From the NCBI RefSeq assembly GCF_026213295.1, contig NC_079414.1:6377847-6441846 (forward strand): a stretch of 64,000 nt of DNA, in the 5' to 3' direction. The DNA is from Gadus chalcogrammus (Eukaryota; Chordata; Actinopteri; Gadiformes; Gadidae). The notes under the pieces are model-generated. The model saw nothing but the letters and a program-made list of their open reading frames with translations. It searched no databases and was not told where the DNA came from. How positions within the stretch are numbered: the stretch's first letter is position 1; every line of letters begins with the position of its first letter. This document shows positions 1 to 10,366 of this stretch, piece after piece. The translations under genes and the position numbers were made by a program.

Positions 1-544
1 CTTCAAAGTGCTACTCCTATCACAAATCTTGTCCAATCATCTCGAAACTTGGCACATATGATCTTCCGGCCATGTTTGATAAAAAACATTGAATAGATTT
101 TTCAAATTCTAAACCGTTTGGCCGCTAAAGCCAATCAAATTTGGCGGCGAAGCCGCCAAACGGGATGTAAGCCCATATCTCAGCAGCCCTTTGACATATC
201 ATAACCAACCTTGGTATATAGACCTAAGACCCCATAAAGGTGACACTTAATGAATTTGGTGACCTTTGACCTCTAGGATGCGCTGTTATTAATGTTGATG
301 TGTTTTGACTCCTTTCTCCTCACATGAGTACATTTAAAACTTATTTTCAATGTATTGTGATACTCTCAGACCTCCCCGTATAGCTAGTATATTATTTCTT
401 GCAGAAATATCCGCGACAGCAAATGATATTCGACCGCGAAGCCCCTAAACTGGAAACACGCCAATATCTCAGCAGCCCTTTGACATATCATAACCAAACT
501 TGATACATAGACCCATAACATCATCATGGGGACACTCAATGAAT

Positions 545-603
545 TTAATAATAATAATAATAATAATACATTTAATTTAGAGGCGCCTTTCAAAACACCC
601 AAG
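545..603 (-). mobile_element. Short LINE/SINE 3'-tail fragment with (ATT)n
   Basis: Between GAATTT and GGTCACC this unit has an extra segment absent from all others: an AAT run, then TACATTTAATTTAGAGGCG and CCTTTCAAAACACCCAA. Read on the minus strand it ends in (ATT)n, as a retroposed 3' tail would. The wording resembles a common teleost LINE/SINE tail, but family assignment from so short a piece is tentative. Confidence 0.5.
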
Positions 604-1389
604 GTCACCATTGACCATTGACCTCTAGGGGGCGCTATAATTAATGAAGGCGTGTTTTAACTCCTCTCTCTTCACATGAGTACATTTCAAACTTATTTTT
701 AATGTCTGAGGATACTGCCAGACCTCCTTATATAGCTTATAAATGATTTCTCATTGCAACATCAGAACTTGGCCGCCATGTTGAAAGTTGTCAAAATCAG
801 TTGTAAAGTTCCACAGGCCACAAATGATGTCCAATCTTCATAAAACTTGGCATATATGATCTTCAGACCAAGCTGAACAAATACATTAAACAGCTTTCTC
901 AAATTCAAAACCGTTTGGCCGTGACAGGCAATCAAACATGACGGCGCTCATTAATGGGTAGACACTGCACTAGTGTGGCGATAAGCGGTACTTAATGTAT
1001 AATGCAACAATGACTATATTTACCATTCCGCCCACTTACAATATAAACTGCAATTCCCACTGGATTAGATGCTTCACGAACCACCGGCAGAACGGATGCT
1101 TGTTTACATTGTGTCTCTTTTAGGGATATTGTTCCGAATACCCCTATGTATTTGTGACATTTGTTCTGTCAGGCAGACTGTACTGCGCCCTTACCTCTAG
1201 GTGGGGTCATTTTCCCAATTGGTAAACATTGACGCATACTTGCATAGCGCTCATCCCACCGGCTGTCGGTATTGCCGATTACCGAGACGGTCGTCATGTA
1301 GCCCCCTGGCCGATTACGTCCGTCCGGCAGAATTTGCCTTCCGAGTCCCATTATGCTTGACACCCACATTGCTGCTCGCAGCTATATTT

Positions 1390-1690
1390 GGGTGTCAAGC
1401 AACTATGTTGCGAGACAACCTATTGTTATTGTACGAATTCCTATTATTGGGTGTCAAGCAACTATGTTGCGAGACAACCTATTGTTTTCGTACGAATTCT
1501 TATTATTGGGTGTCAAGCAACTATGTTGCGAGACAACCTATTGTTATTGTACGAATTCTTATTATTGGGTGTCAAGCAACTATGTTGCGAGACAACCTAT
1601 TGTTATTGTACGAATTCTTATTATTATTGGGTGTCAAGCAACTATGTTGCGAGACAACCTATTGTTATTGTACGAATTCTTATTATTATT
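1390..1690 (+). repeat. 59-62 bp minisatellite, five copies
   Basis: Copies begin with GGGTGTCAAGCAACTATG at 1390, 1449, 1508, 1567 and 1629, giving periods of 59, 59, 59 and 62. The 62-bp form differs by one TTA triplet. Each copy holds a GCAAC-TAT-GTTGC hairpin and ends in a short TTA run. A longer (TTA)n tract follows. The copies sit just downstream of the array landmark. Confidence 0.95.
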
Positions 1691-1701
1691 ATTATTATTA
1701 T

Positions 1702-1725
1702 GCTGCCATTGGAGTCAATGGCAGC
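1702..1725 (+). repeat. Perfect 10-bp-stem hairpin in block C (representative)
   Basis: GCTGCCATTG and CAATGGCAGC are perfect reverse complements around a GAGT loop. The element recurs after the TTA run of most units. Some units have single changes, such as GGTAGC in the right arm or CCATGG in the left. Confidence 0.8.
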
Positions 1726-2143
1726 CCATAGAACCGCTTGGCGAAAAGTTGTGAAATTTGGCACACTTGTTCAGGACTGCCCCATTAGCCCATTAAGCCA
1801 ATCTAAGGTCGCTAGCCCAACAGCTCTAGCGCCACCAACAGGTCAAAGTTGGGCATGCATTCATGTTCATAACTTTTGACCTATTCGACCAATTTTCACA
1901 AACCAGGTATCATTGGATTCCTTGAACCAAGCCCAGTTCAACAAACCCTATGACGTCATTGCGCCATGACGTATATGTCCGCCATCTTGGTTTATGTCAA
2001 AAACCTTCAAAATGCTACTCCTATCACAAATCTTGTCCAATCATCTCGAAACTTGGCACACATGATCTTCTGGCCATCCTTGATGAAAAACATCGAATAG
2101 ATTTGTCAAATTCAAAACCGTTTGCCCGCTAAAGCCAATCAAA

Positions 2144-2164
2144 TTTGGCGGCGAAGCCGCCAAA
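2144..2164 (+). repeat. Perfect 9-bp-stem hairpin in block A1 (representative)
   Basis: TTTGGCGGC and GCCGCCAAA pair perfectly around GAA. In other units the loop becomes TAA, GAG, AGA or AAA while the stem stays intact. One lineage (7,400, 9,030, 21,540 and related units) has lost it, reading AACCGCCAAGTTGCCAAA. Confidence 0.75.
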
Positions 2165-2767
2165 CAGGAAGTGAGCCGATTTCTCAGCATCCCTTTGACA
2201 TATCATAACCAGACTTGGTATATAGACCCATGGCCTCATAAAGGTGACACTGATTTAATTTGGTGACCTTTGACCTGTAGGGGGCGCTTGTTCAGGACTG
2301 CCCCATTAGCCCATTAAGCCAATCTAAGGTCGCTAGCCCAACAGCTCTAGCGCCACCAACAGGTCAAAGTTGGGCATGCATTCATGTTCATAACTTTTGA
2401 CCTATTCGACCAATTTTCACAAACCAGGTATTCGACCGCGAAGCCGCCAAACCGGAAACACGCCAATATCTCAGCAGCCCTTTGACATATCATAACCAAA
2501 CTTGATACATAGACCCATAACATCATCAGGGGGACACTCAATGAATTTGGTGACCATTGACCTATAGGGGGCGCTATAATTACTGAAGACGTGTTTTAAC
2601 TTCTCTCTCTTCACATGAGTACATTTCAAACTTATTTTTAATGTCTGAGGATACTGCCAGACCTCCTTATGTAGCTTATGAATTATTTCTCATTGCATCA
2701 GAACTTGGCCGCCATGTTGCAAGTTGTCAAAATCAGTTGAAAATTTCCACAGGCCACAAATTATGTC

Positions 2768-3425
2768 TGTGTTGTCTCTCCTGGCACTCATTTAATATTC
2801 TTACATTGATTTCTTAAATATGTATATGTAAAAACGGATGTAAATAATTACTTTACAGTTAAAATAAGCCAATGTATAAATTCATATTATTTGCCGTTTT
2901 AGGTTTGTTATTATTTCACTTCCGGTTTAGTCACTTCCTGTGACGTCATTTCCTGTTAAAAATCGTACCTCTGTAGAAGGAATGGCAGACATGTGCATCT
3001 TCTGATTGTAATCCGCTAGCATCCACATGAAAGCATCTAAGAGGCAATGCCGTAAGTTTGTTTAATCAATGCAAGACATGTTTAAGATAATATATTAGAG
3101 TGGATTTAGTTAAAAATAATGTTTGATGTGTTGTTAAAAACGTTTTGGTTAGCAATTGTGTACAAACTAAAATCAATGCAATTGGCATCAGAATGTCTTC
3201 ATGCAGTGTTAGACAGTTTATATTATTATTTACAACTATGTACAACATGCTGTTTAGTCAAATGTACATTCAGTATTTTTGTATTCTTTTATTTGCAGTT
3301 TTCACCGTCTGTTCATGAGGAATTGTGACAGTAAATGGTCAACCTTACTACGACTCTGTCTTCATTGGCTACGGTTTAACTCAGTGTTAAGTCAGGGTTA
3401 CAACACACTGCACGAGAACACTACA
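2768..3425 (+). mobile_element. Solo LTR, copy 1 (658 bp)
   Basis: The segment starts TGTGTTGTC, ends ACACTACA and is flanked by the 5-bp direct repeat ATGTC (2763-2767 and 3426-3430). It interrupts the A2 block exactly where other units read ATTATGTCCAATCTTC. TG...CA ends, a 5-bp duplication and no coding sequence fit a solo LTR left by recombination between the two LTRs of a retroelement. It contains CACTTCCGG and TGACGTCA words, probably part of its own promoter. Superfamily not determined. Confidence 0.8.
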
Positions 3426-4220
3426 ATGTCCAATCTTCATAGAACTTGGCATATATGATCTTCCGACCAAGCTGAACAAATGTATCAAACCGCTTTCTCA
3501 AATTCAAAACCGTTTGGCCGTGACAGGCAATCAAACTTGACGACGCTGATTAATGGGTAGACACTGCACTTGTGTGGCGACAAGCGGTACTTAATGTATA
3601 CTACAACAATGACTATATTTACCATTACGCCGATTTACAATATAAACTTCAATTCCCGATGGATTAGATGCTTCACGAACCACCTCCAGAACGGGTGCTT
3701 GTTTACATTGTGTCTCTTTTAGGAATATTGTTCCGAATACCCCTATGTATTTGTGACATTTGTTCTGTCAGGCAGACTGCATTGCCCCCTTACCTCTAGG
3801 TGGGGTCCTTTTCCCATTTACTCATCCCACCGGCTGTCGGTATTGCCGATTTCCGAGGCGGTCGTCATGTAGCCCCCTGGCCGATTGCGTCCATCCGGCA
3901 GAATAAGCCTACCGAGTCCGATTATGCTTGACACCCACATTGCTGCTCGCAGCTATATTTATTATTATTATCCTTCAATGGGAGTCAATGGCAGCCCATA
4001 GAACCGCTTGGCGAAAAGTTGTGAAATTTGGCACACTGGTTCAGGACAGCCCCATTAGCCCATTAACCAAATCTCAGGTCGCTAGCCCAACAGCTCTAGC
4101 GCCACCAACAGGTCAAAGTTGGACATGCATTCATGTTCATAACTTTCGACTTATTCGACCAATATTCACAAACCAGGTATCATTGGATTCCTTGAACCAA
4201 GCCCAGTTCAACAAACCCTA

Positions 4221-4260
4221 TGACGTCATTGCGCCATGACGTATAAATCCGCCATCTTGG
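4221..4260 (+). promoter_or_regulatory. CRE-like palindrome plus YY1-like motif (representative)
   Basis: TGACGTCA at 4221-4228 is the full CRE/ATF palindrome. CCGCCATCTTGG at 4249-4260 is the reverse complement of a strong YY1 consensus (CCAAGATGGCGG). The pair recurs about 20 bp apart near the end of block C in almost every unit. The sequence matches are visible; factor binding is inferred. Confidence 0.45.
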
Positions 4261-4533
4261 TTTATGTCAAAAACCTTCAAAATGCTACTTCTATCACAAA
4301 TCTTGTCCAATCATCTCGAAACCTGGCACACATGATCTTCTGGCCATCCTTGATGAAAAACATCGAATAGATTTGTCAAATTCAAAACCGTTTGCCCGCT
4401 AAAGCCAATCAAATTTTGCAGCGCAGCGGCCAAACCGGAAGTAAGCCCATATCTCAGCAGTTCTTTGACATATCATAACCAACCTTGGTACATAGACCCA
4501 TGACCCCATAAAGGTGACACTAAATTAATTTGG

Positions 4534-4558
4534 TGACCTTTGACCTCTAGGGGGCGCT
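4534..4558 (+). promoter_or_regulatory. DR1-like element overlapping a CTCF-core-like motif, block B1 (representative)
   Basis: TGACCTTTGACCT at 4534-4546 matches a nuclear-receptor DR1 (two AGGTCA half sites, one spacer base, reverse strand). It runs into CCTCTAGGGGGCGCT. Against the CTCF core CCASYAGRKGGCRS this has one mismatch (T for A at position 3). The combination recurs in block B1 of nearly every unit. Variants such as TAGGTGGCGC still fit the core. Confidence 0.45.
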
Positions 4559-4833
4559 GTTATTAATGTCGATGTGTTTTGACTCCTCTCTCTTCACATG
4601 AGTACATTTAAAACTTATTTTCAATGTCTAGTGATACTATTAGACCTCCCCGTATAGCTAGTATATTATTTATTGCAGAAATATCCGCGATAGCCGATGA
4701 TATTCGACCGCAAAGCCGCCAAACCGGAAACACGCCAATATCTCAGCAGCCCTTTGACATATCATAACCAAACTTGATACATAGACCCATAACATCCTCA
4801 TGGGGACACTCAATGAATTTGGTGACCATTGAC

Positions 4834-4849
4834 CCGTAGGGGGCGCTAT
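4834..4849 (+). promoter_or_regulatory. Second CTCF-core-like motif, block B2 (representative)
   Basis: CCGTAGGGGGCGCT, about 290 bp after the B1 site and in the same orientation. Most B2 blocks read CTCTAGGGGGCGCT here. Two such sites per unit give roughly fifty across the array. Confidence 0.4.
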
Positions 4850-5554
4850 AATTAATGAAGACGTGTTTTAACTCCTCTCTCTTCACATGAGTACATTTCA
4901 AACTTATTTTTAATGTCTGAGGATACTGCCAGATCTTCTTATATAGCTTATGAATTATTTCTCATTGCAACATCAGAACTTGGCCGCCATGTTGAAAGTT
5001 GTCAAAATCAGTTGTAAATTTCCACAGGCCACAAATTATGTCCAATATTCATGAAACTTGGCATATATGATCTTCAGACCAACCTGAACAAATAGATCAA
5101 ACAGCTTTCTCAAATTCAAATCCGTTTGGCCGTGACAACCAATCAAACATGACGGCGCTCATTAATGGGTAGACACTGCACTCGTGTGGCGATAAGCGGT
5201 ACTTAATGTATAATGCAACAATGACTATATTTACCATTCCGCCCACCTACAATATAAACTGCAATTCCCACTGGATTAAATGCTTCCCACTGGATTAGAT
5301 GCTTCACGAACTACCTCCAGAACGGATGCTTGTTTACATTGTGTCTCTTTTAGGGATATTGTTCTGAATACCCCTATGTATTTGTGACATTTGTTCTGTC
5401 AGGCAGCCTGTATTACGCCCTTACCTCTAGGTGGGGTCCTTTTCCCATTTACTCATCCCACCGGCTGTCGGTATTGCCGATTTCCGAGATGGTCGTCATG
5501 TAGCCCCCTTGCAGATTGCGTCCGTCTGGCAGAATTAGCTTACCGAGTCCCATT

Positions 5555-6922
5555 ACGCTTGACACCCACATTGCTGCTCGCAGCTATATTTGGGTGTCAA
5601 GCAACTATGTTGCGAGACAACCTATTGTTATTGTACGAATTCTTATTATTATTGGGTGTCAAGCAACTATGTTGCGAGACAACCTATTGTTATTGTACGA
5701 ATTCTTATTATTATTATTATTATTATTATGCTGCCATTGGAGTCAATGGCAGCCCATAGAACCGCTTGGCGAAAAGTTGTGAAATTTGGCACACTTGTTC
5801 AGGACTGCCCCATTAGCCCATTAAGCCAATCTCAGGTCGCTAGCCCAACAGCTCTAGCGCCACCAACAGGTCAAAGTTGGGCATGCATTCATGTTCATAA
5901 CTTTCGACCTATTCGACCAATTTTCACAAACCAGGTATCATTGGATTCCTTGAACCAAGCCCAGTTCAACACACCCTATAACGTCATTGCGTTATGACGT
6001 ATAAGTCCGCCATCTTGGTTTATGTCAAAAACCCTCAAAATGCTACTTCTATCACAAATCTTGTCCAATCATCTCGAAACTTGGTACACATGATCTTCTG
6101 GCCATGCTTGATGAAAAACATCGAATAGATTTGTCAAATTCAAAACCGTTTGCCCGCTAAAGCCAATCAAATTTGGCGGCGAAGCCGCCAAACAGGAAGT
6201 GAGCCGATTTCTCAGCATCCCTTTGACATATCATAACCAGACTTGGTATATAGACCCATGGCCTCATAAAGGTGACACTGATTTAATTTGGTGACCTTTG
6301 ACCTGTAGGGGGCGCTGTTATTAATGTCCATGTGTTTTGACCTCTTTCTCTTCACATGAGTACATTTACAACTTATTTTCAATGTCTGGTGATACTATCA
6401 GACCTCCCCGTATAGCTAGTATATTATAACTTGCACAAATATCCGCGACAGCCAATGATATTCAACCGCGAAGCCGCCAAACTGGAAAAACGCCAATATC
6501 TCAGCATCCCTTGGACAAATCATAACCAAACTTGATACATAGACCCATAACATCATTATGGGGACACTCAATGAATTTGGTGACCATTGACCTCTAGGGG
6601 GCGCTATAATTAATGAAGACGTGTTTTAACTCCTCTCTCTTCACATGAGTACATTTCAAACTTATTTTCAATGTTTAATGATACTGTCAGACCTCCCCAT
6701 ATATCTTGTAAATTATTTTGTTGATATTGTTCCGAATACCCCTATGTATTTGTGACATTTGTTCTGTCAGGCAGACTGCATTGCCCCCTTACCTCTAGGT
6801 GGGGTCCTTTTCCCATTTACTCATCCCACCGGCTGTCGGTATTGCCGATTTCCGAGGCGGTCGTCATGTAGCCCCCTGGCCGATTGCGTCCATCCGGCAG
6901 AATAAGCCTACCGAGTCCGATT
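5555..6922 (+). repeat. Isolated short array unit
   Basis: This 1,368-bp unit carries the same deletion breakpoint as the block at 10,150-19,391 but lies between long units. It has two minisatellite copies and one extra TTA triplet. It shows that the deleted form was spread by exchange or duplication within the array. Confidence 0.85.
5592..5715 (+). repeat. Minisatellite, two copies
   Basis: Copies start at 5592 and 5654 (period 62), at the same place in the array unit as the 1390 cluster. They are followed by a TTA run. Confidence 0.9.
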
Positions 6923-8535
6923 ATGCTTGACACCCACATTGCTGCTCGCAGCTATATTTATTATTATTATGCTGCCATTGGAGTCAATGGTAGCCCATAG
7001 AACCGCTTGGCGAAAAGTTGTGAAATTTGGCACACTGGTTCAGGACAGCCCCATTAGCCCATTAAGCCAATCTCAGGTCGCTAGCCCAACAGCTCTAGCG
7101 CCACCAACAGGTCAAAGTTGGGCATGCATTCATGTTCATAACTTTCGACCTATTCGACCAATATTCACAAACCAGGTATCATTGGATTCCTTGAACCAAG
7201 CCCAGTTCAACACACCCTATGACGTCATTGTGCCATGACGTATATTTCCGCCATCTTGGTTTATGTCAAAAACCTTCAAAATGCTACTTCTATCACAAAT
7301 CTTGTCCAATCATCTCGAATCTTGGCACACATGATCTTGTGGCCATGCTTGATAAAAAACATCGAATAGATTTGTCAAATTCAAAACCGTTTGTCCGCTA
7401 AAGCCAATCAAATTTAACCGCCAAGTTGCCAAACCGGAAGTAAGCCCATATCTCAGAAGCCCTTTGACCTATCATAACCAACCTTGGTAGAGAGACCCAT
7501 GACCGCATCACGGTGACACTGAATGAATTTGGTGACCCTTGACCTCTAGGTGGCGCTGTTATTAATGTCGATGTGTTTTGACTCCTCTCTCTTCACATGA
7601 GTACATTTAAAACTTATTTTCAATGTCTGGTGATACCATCAGACCTCCCCATATAGCTCATATATTACGTCTTGCAGAAATATCCGCGACAGCCAATGAT
7701 ATTCGAGCGCGAAGCCGGAAAACCGGAAACACGCCAATATCTCTGCAGCCCTTTGACATATCATAACCAAACTTGATACATTGACCCATAACATAATCAT
7801 GGGGACAATCAAAGAATTTGGTGACCATTGACCGCTAGGGGGCGCTATAATTAATGAAGACGTGTTTTAACTCCTCTCTCTTCACATGAGTACATTTCAA
7901 ACTTATTTTCAATGTCTGATGATACTGTCAGACCTACTCATATAGCTTATAAATTATTTCTCATTGCAACATCAGAACTTGGCCGCCATGTTGAAAGTTG
8001 TCAAAATCAGTTGTAAATTCCCACAGGCCACAAATTATGTCCAATCTTCATGAAACTCTGCATATATGATCTTCAGACCAAGCTGAACTAATGTGTTAAA
8101 CAGCTTTCTCAAATTCAAAACCGTTTGGCCGTGACAGGCAATCAAACTTGACGGCGCTCATTAATGGGCAGACACTGCACTCGTGTGGCGATAAGCGGTA
8201 CTTAATGTATAATGCAACAATGACTATATTTACCATTCCGCCCACTTAAAATATAAACTGCAATTCCCACTGGATCAGATGCTTCACGAACCACCTCCAG
8301 AAGGGATGCTTGTTTACATGGTGTCTCTTTTAGGGATATTGTTCCGAATACCCCTATGTATTTGTGACATTTGTTCTGTCAGGAAGACTGCATTGCGCCC
8401 TTACCTCTAGGTGGGGTCCTTTTTCCCATTTACTCATCCCACCGGCTGTCGGTATTGCCGATTTCCGAGGCGGTCGTCATGTAGCCCCCTGGCCAAATGC
8501 GTCCATCCGGCAGAATTAGCCTACCGAGTCCGATT

Positions 8536-10149
8536 ATGCTTGACACCCACATTGCTGCTCGCAGCTATATTTATTATTATGCTGCCATTGGAGTCAATGG
8601 TAGCCCATAGAACCGCTTGGCGAAAAGTTGTGAAATTTGGCACACTGGTTCAGGACAGCCCCATTAGCCCATTAAGCCAATCTCAGGTCGCTAGCCCAAC
8701 AGCTCTAGCGCCACCAACAGGTCAAAGTTGGGCATGCATTCATGCTCATAACTTTCGACCTATTCGACCAATATTCACAAACCAGGTATCATTGGATTCC
8801 TTGAACCAAGCCCAGTTCAACACACCCTATGACGTCATTGTGCCATGACGTATATTTCCGCCATCTTGGTTTATGTCAAAAACCTTCAAAATGCTACTAC
8901 TATCACAAATCTTGTCCAATCATCTCGAATCTTGACACACATGATCTTCTGGCCATGCTTGATAAAAAACATCGAATAGATTTGTCAAATTCAAAACCGT
9001 TTGTCCGCTAAAGCCAGTCAAATTTAACCGCCAAGTTGCCAAACCGGAAGTGAGCCAATTTCTCAGCATCCCTTTGACATATCATAACCAGGCTTGGTGT
9101 ATATAGACCAATGGCCTCATAAAGGTGACACTGATTGAATTTGGTGACCTTTCACCTCTAGGGGGCGCTGTTATTAATGTCGATGTGTTTTGACTCCTTT
9201 CACTTCTCATGAGTATATTTAAAACTTATTTTCAATGTCTGGTGATACTATTAGACCTATCAGTATAGCTAGTGTATTATTTCTTGCAGAAATATCCGCG
9301 ACAGCCAATGATATTCGACCGCGAAGCCGCCAAACCGGAAACACGCCAATATATCAGCAGCCATTTGACATATCATAACCAAACTTGATACATAGACCCA
9401 TGGCCTCATTAAGGTGACACTCAATGAATTTGGTGACCATTGACCTATAGGGGGCGCTGTTATTAATGACGATGTGTTTTAACTCCTCTCTCTTCACATG
9501 AGTACATTTCAAACTTATTTTTAACATCTGAGGATACTGCCAGACCTCCTTATATAGCTTGTGAATCATTTCTCATTGCAACATCAGAACTTGGCCGCCA
9601 TGTTGAAAGTTGTCAAAATCAGTTGAAAATTTCCTAAGGCCACAAATTATGTCCAATCTTCATGGAACTTGGCATATATGTTCTTCAGACCAAGCTGAAC
9701 AAAGGTATCAAACAGCTTTCTCAAATTCAAAACCGTTTGGCCGTGACAGCCAATCAAACTTGACGGCGCTCATTAATGGGTAGACACTGCACTCGTGTGA
9801 CGACATGCGGTACTTAATGCATAATCAAACAATGACTCTATTAACCATTCCGCCCGCTTACGATATAAACTGCAATACCCACTGGATTAGATGCTTCACG
9901 AACCACCTCCAGAACGGATACTTGTTTACATTGTGTCTCTTTTAGAGATATTGTTCCGAATACCCCTATGTATTTGTGACATTTGTTCTGTCAGGCAGGC
10001 TGTATTGCGCCCATACCTCTAGGTGGGGTCATTTTCCCACATAATGCTCATCCCACCGGCTGTCGGTATTGCCGATTTCCGAGACGGTCGTCATGTAGCC
10101 CCCTGGCCAATTGCGTCCATCAGGCAGAATTAGCCTACCGAGTCCGATT
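8536..10149 (+). repeat. Representative long array unit (about 1.61 kb) with internal duplications
   Basis: Used as the model of the long class. Order: landmark and TTA run (to about 8,580); block C, ending in the TGACGTCA palindrome (to about 8,850); block A1 (about 8,873-9,040); block B1 (about 9,041-9,330); block B2 (about 9,331-9,600); block A2 (about 9,600-9,770); and a head segment leading to the next landmark. B1 and B2 align along their whole length: both run through TGACATATCATAACCA, GGTGACC, GGGGGCGCT, CACATGAGTA and CAGACCTCC-like words. A1 and A2 share GTCCAATC, CAAATTCAAAACCGTTTG and CCAATCAAA words. The unit therefore grew by old internal duplications before it was amplified in tandem. 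Confidence 0.85.
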
Positions 10150-10186
10150 ATGCTTGACACCCACATTGCTGCTCGCAGCTATATTT

Positions 10187-10366
10187 GGGTGTCAAGCAAC
10201 TATGTTGCGAGACAACCTATTGTTTTTGTACGAATTCCTATTATTATTGGGTGTCAAGCAACTATGTTGCGAGACAACCTATTGTTATTGTACGAATTCT
10301 TATTATTGGGTGTCAAGCAACTATGTTGCGAGACAACCTATTGTTATTGTACGAATTCTTATTATT
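10187..10366 (+). repeat. Minisatellite, three copies
   Basis: Copies start at 10187, 10249 and 10308 (periods 62 and 59). They account for the 180 bp by which this unit exceeds the 1,244-bp minimum. Confidence 0.9.

Noticed and set aside
1390..1690. CRISPR-like regular repeat
   Set aside because: Copies are adjacent tandem repeats without unique spacers, in a eukaryotic context. This is a minisatellite.
1201..1879. Three overlapping plus-strand reading frames of 133-176 residues across the minisatellite, with similar repeated peptides
   Set aside because: The 59-bp period is not a multiple of three and happens to lack stops in all forward frames, so all three frames open together. The peptides are the same DNA read in rotation. 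Not a protein.
3066..3328. Opposed short frames inside the solo LTRs (also at 33,089-33,351)
   Set aside because: Both strands open in an AT-rich LTR, duplicated with the LTR itself. No gag/pol-like content; LTRs are non-coding.
8411..8848. Longer recurring frames (145-191 residues, for example 8,411, 9,983, 20,877 and 31,504) with HPTGCRYCR-like Cys/His-rich starts
   Set aside because: They run through the head segment, TTA run and block C. They are broken by small changes in other units, and the TTA run codes for Ile, Leu or Tyr strings depending on frame. No domain recognised.
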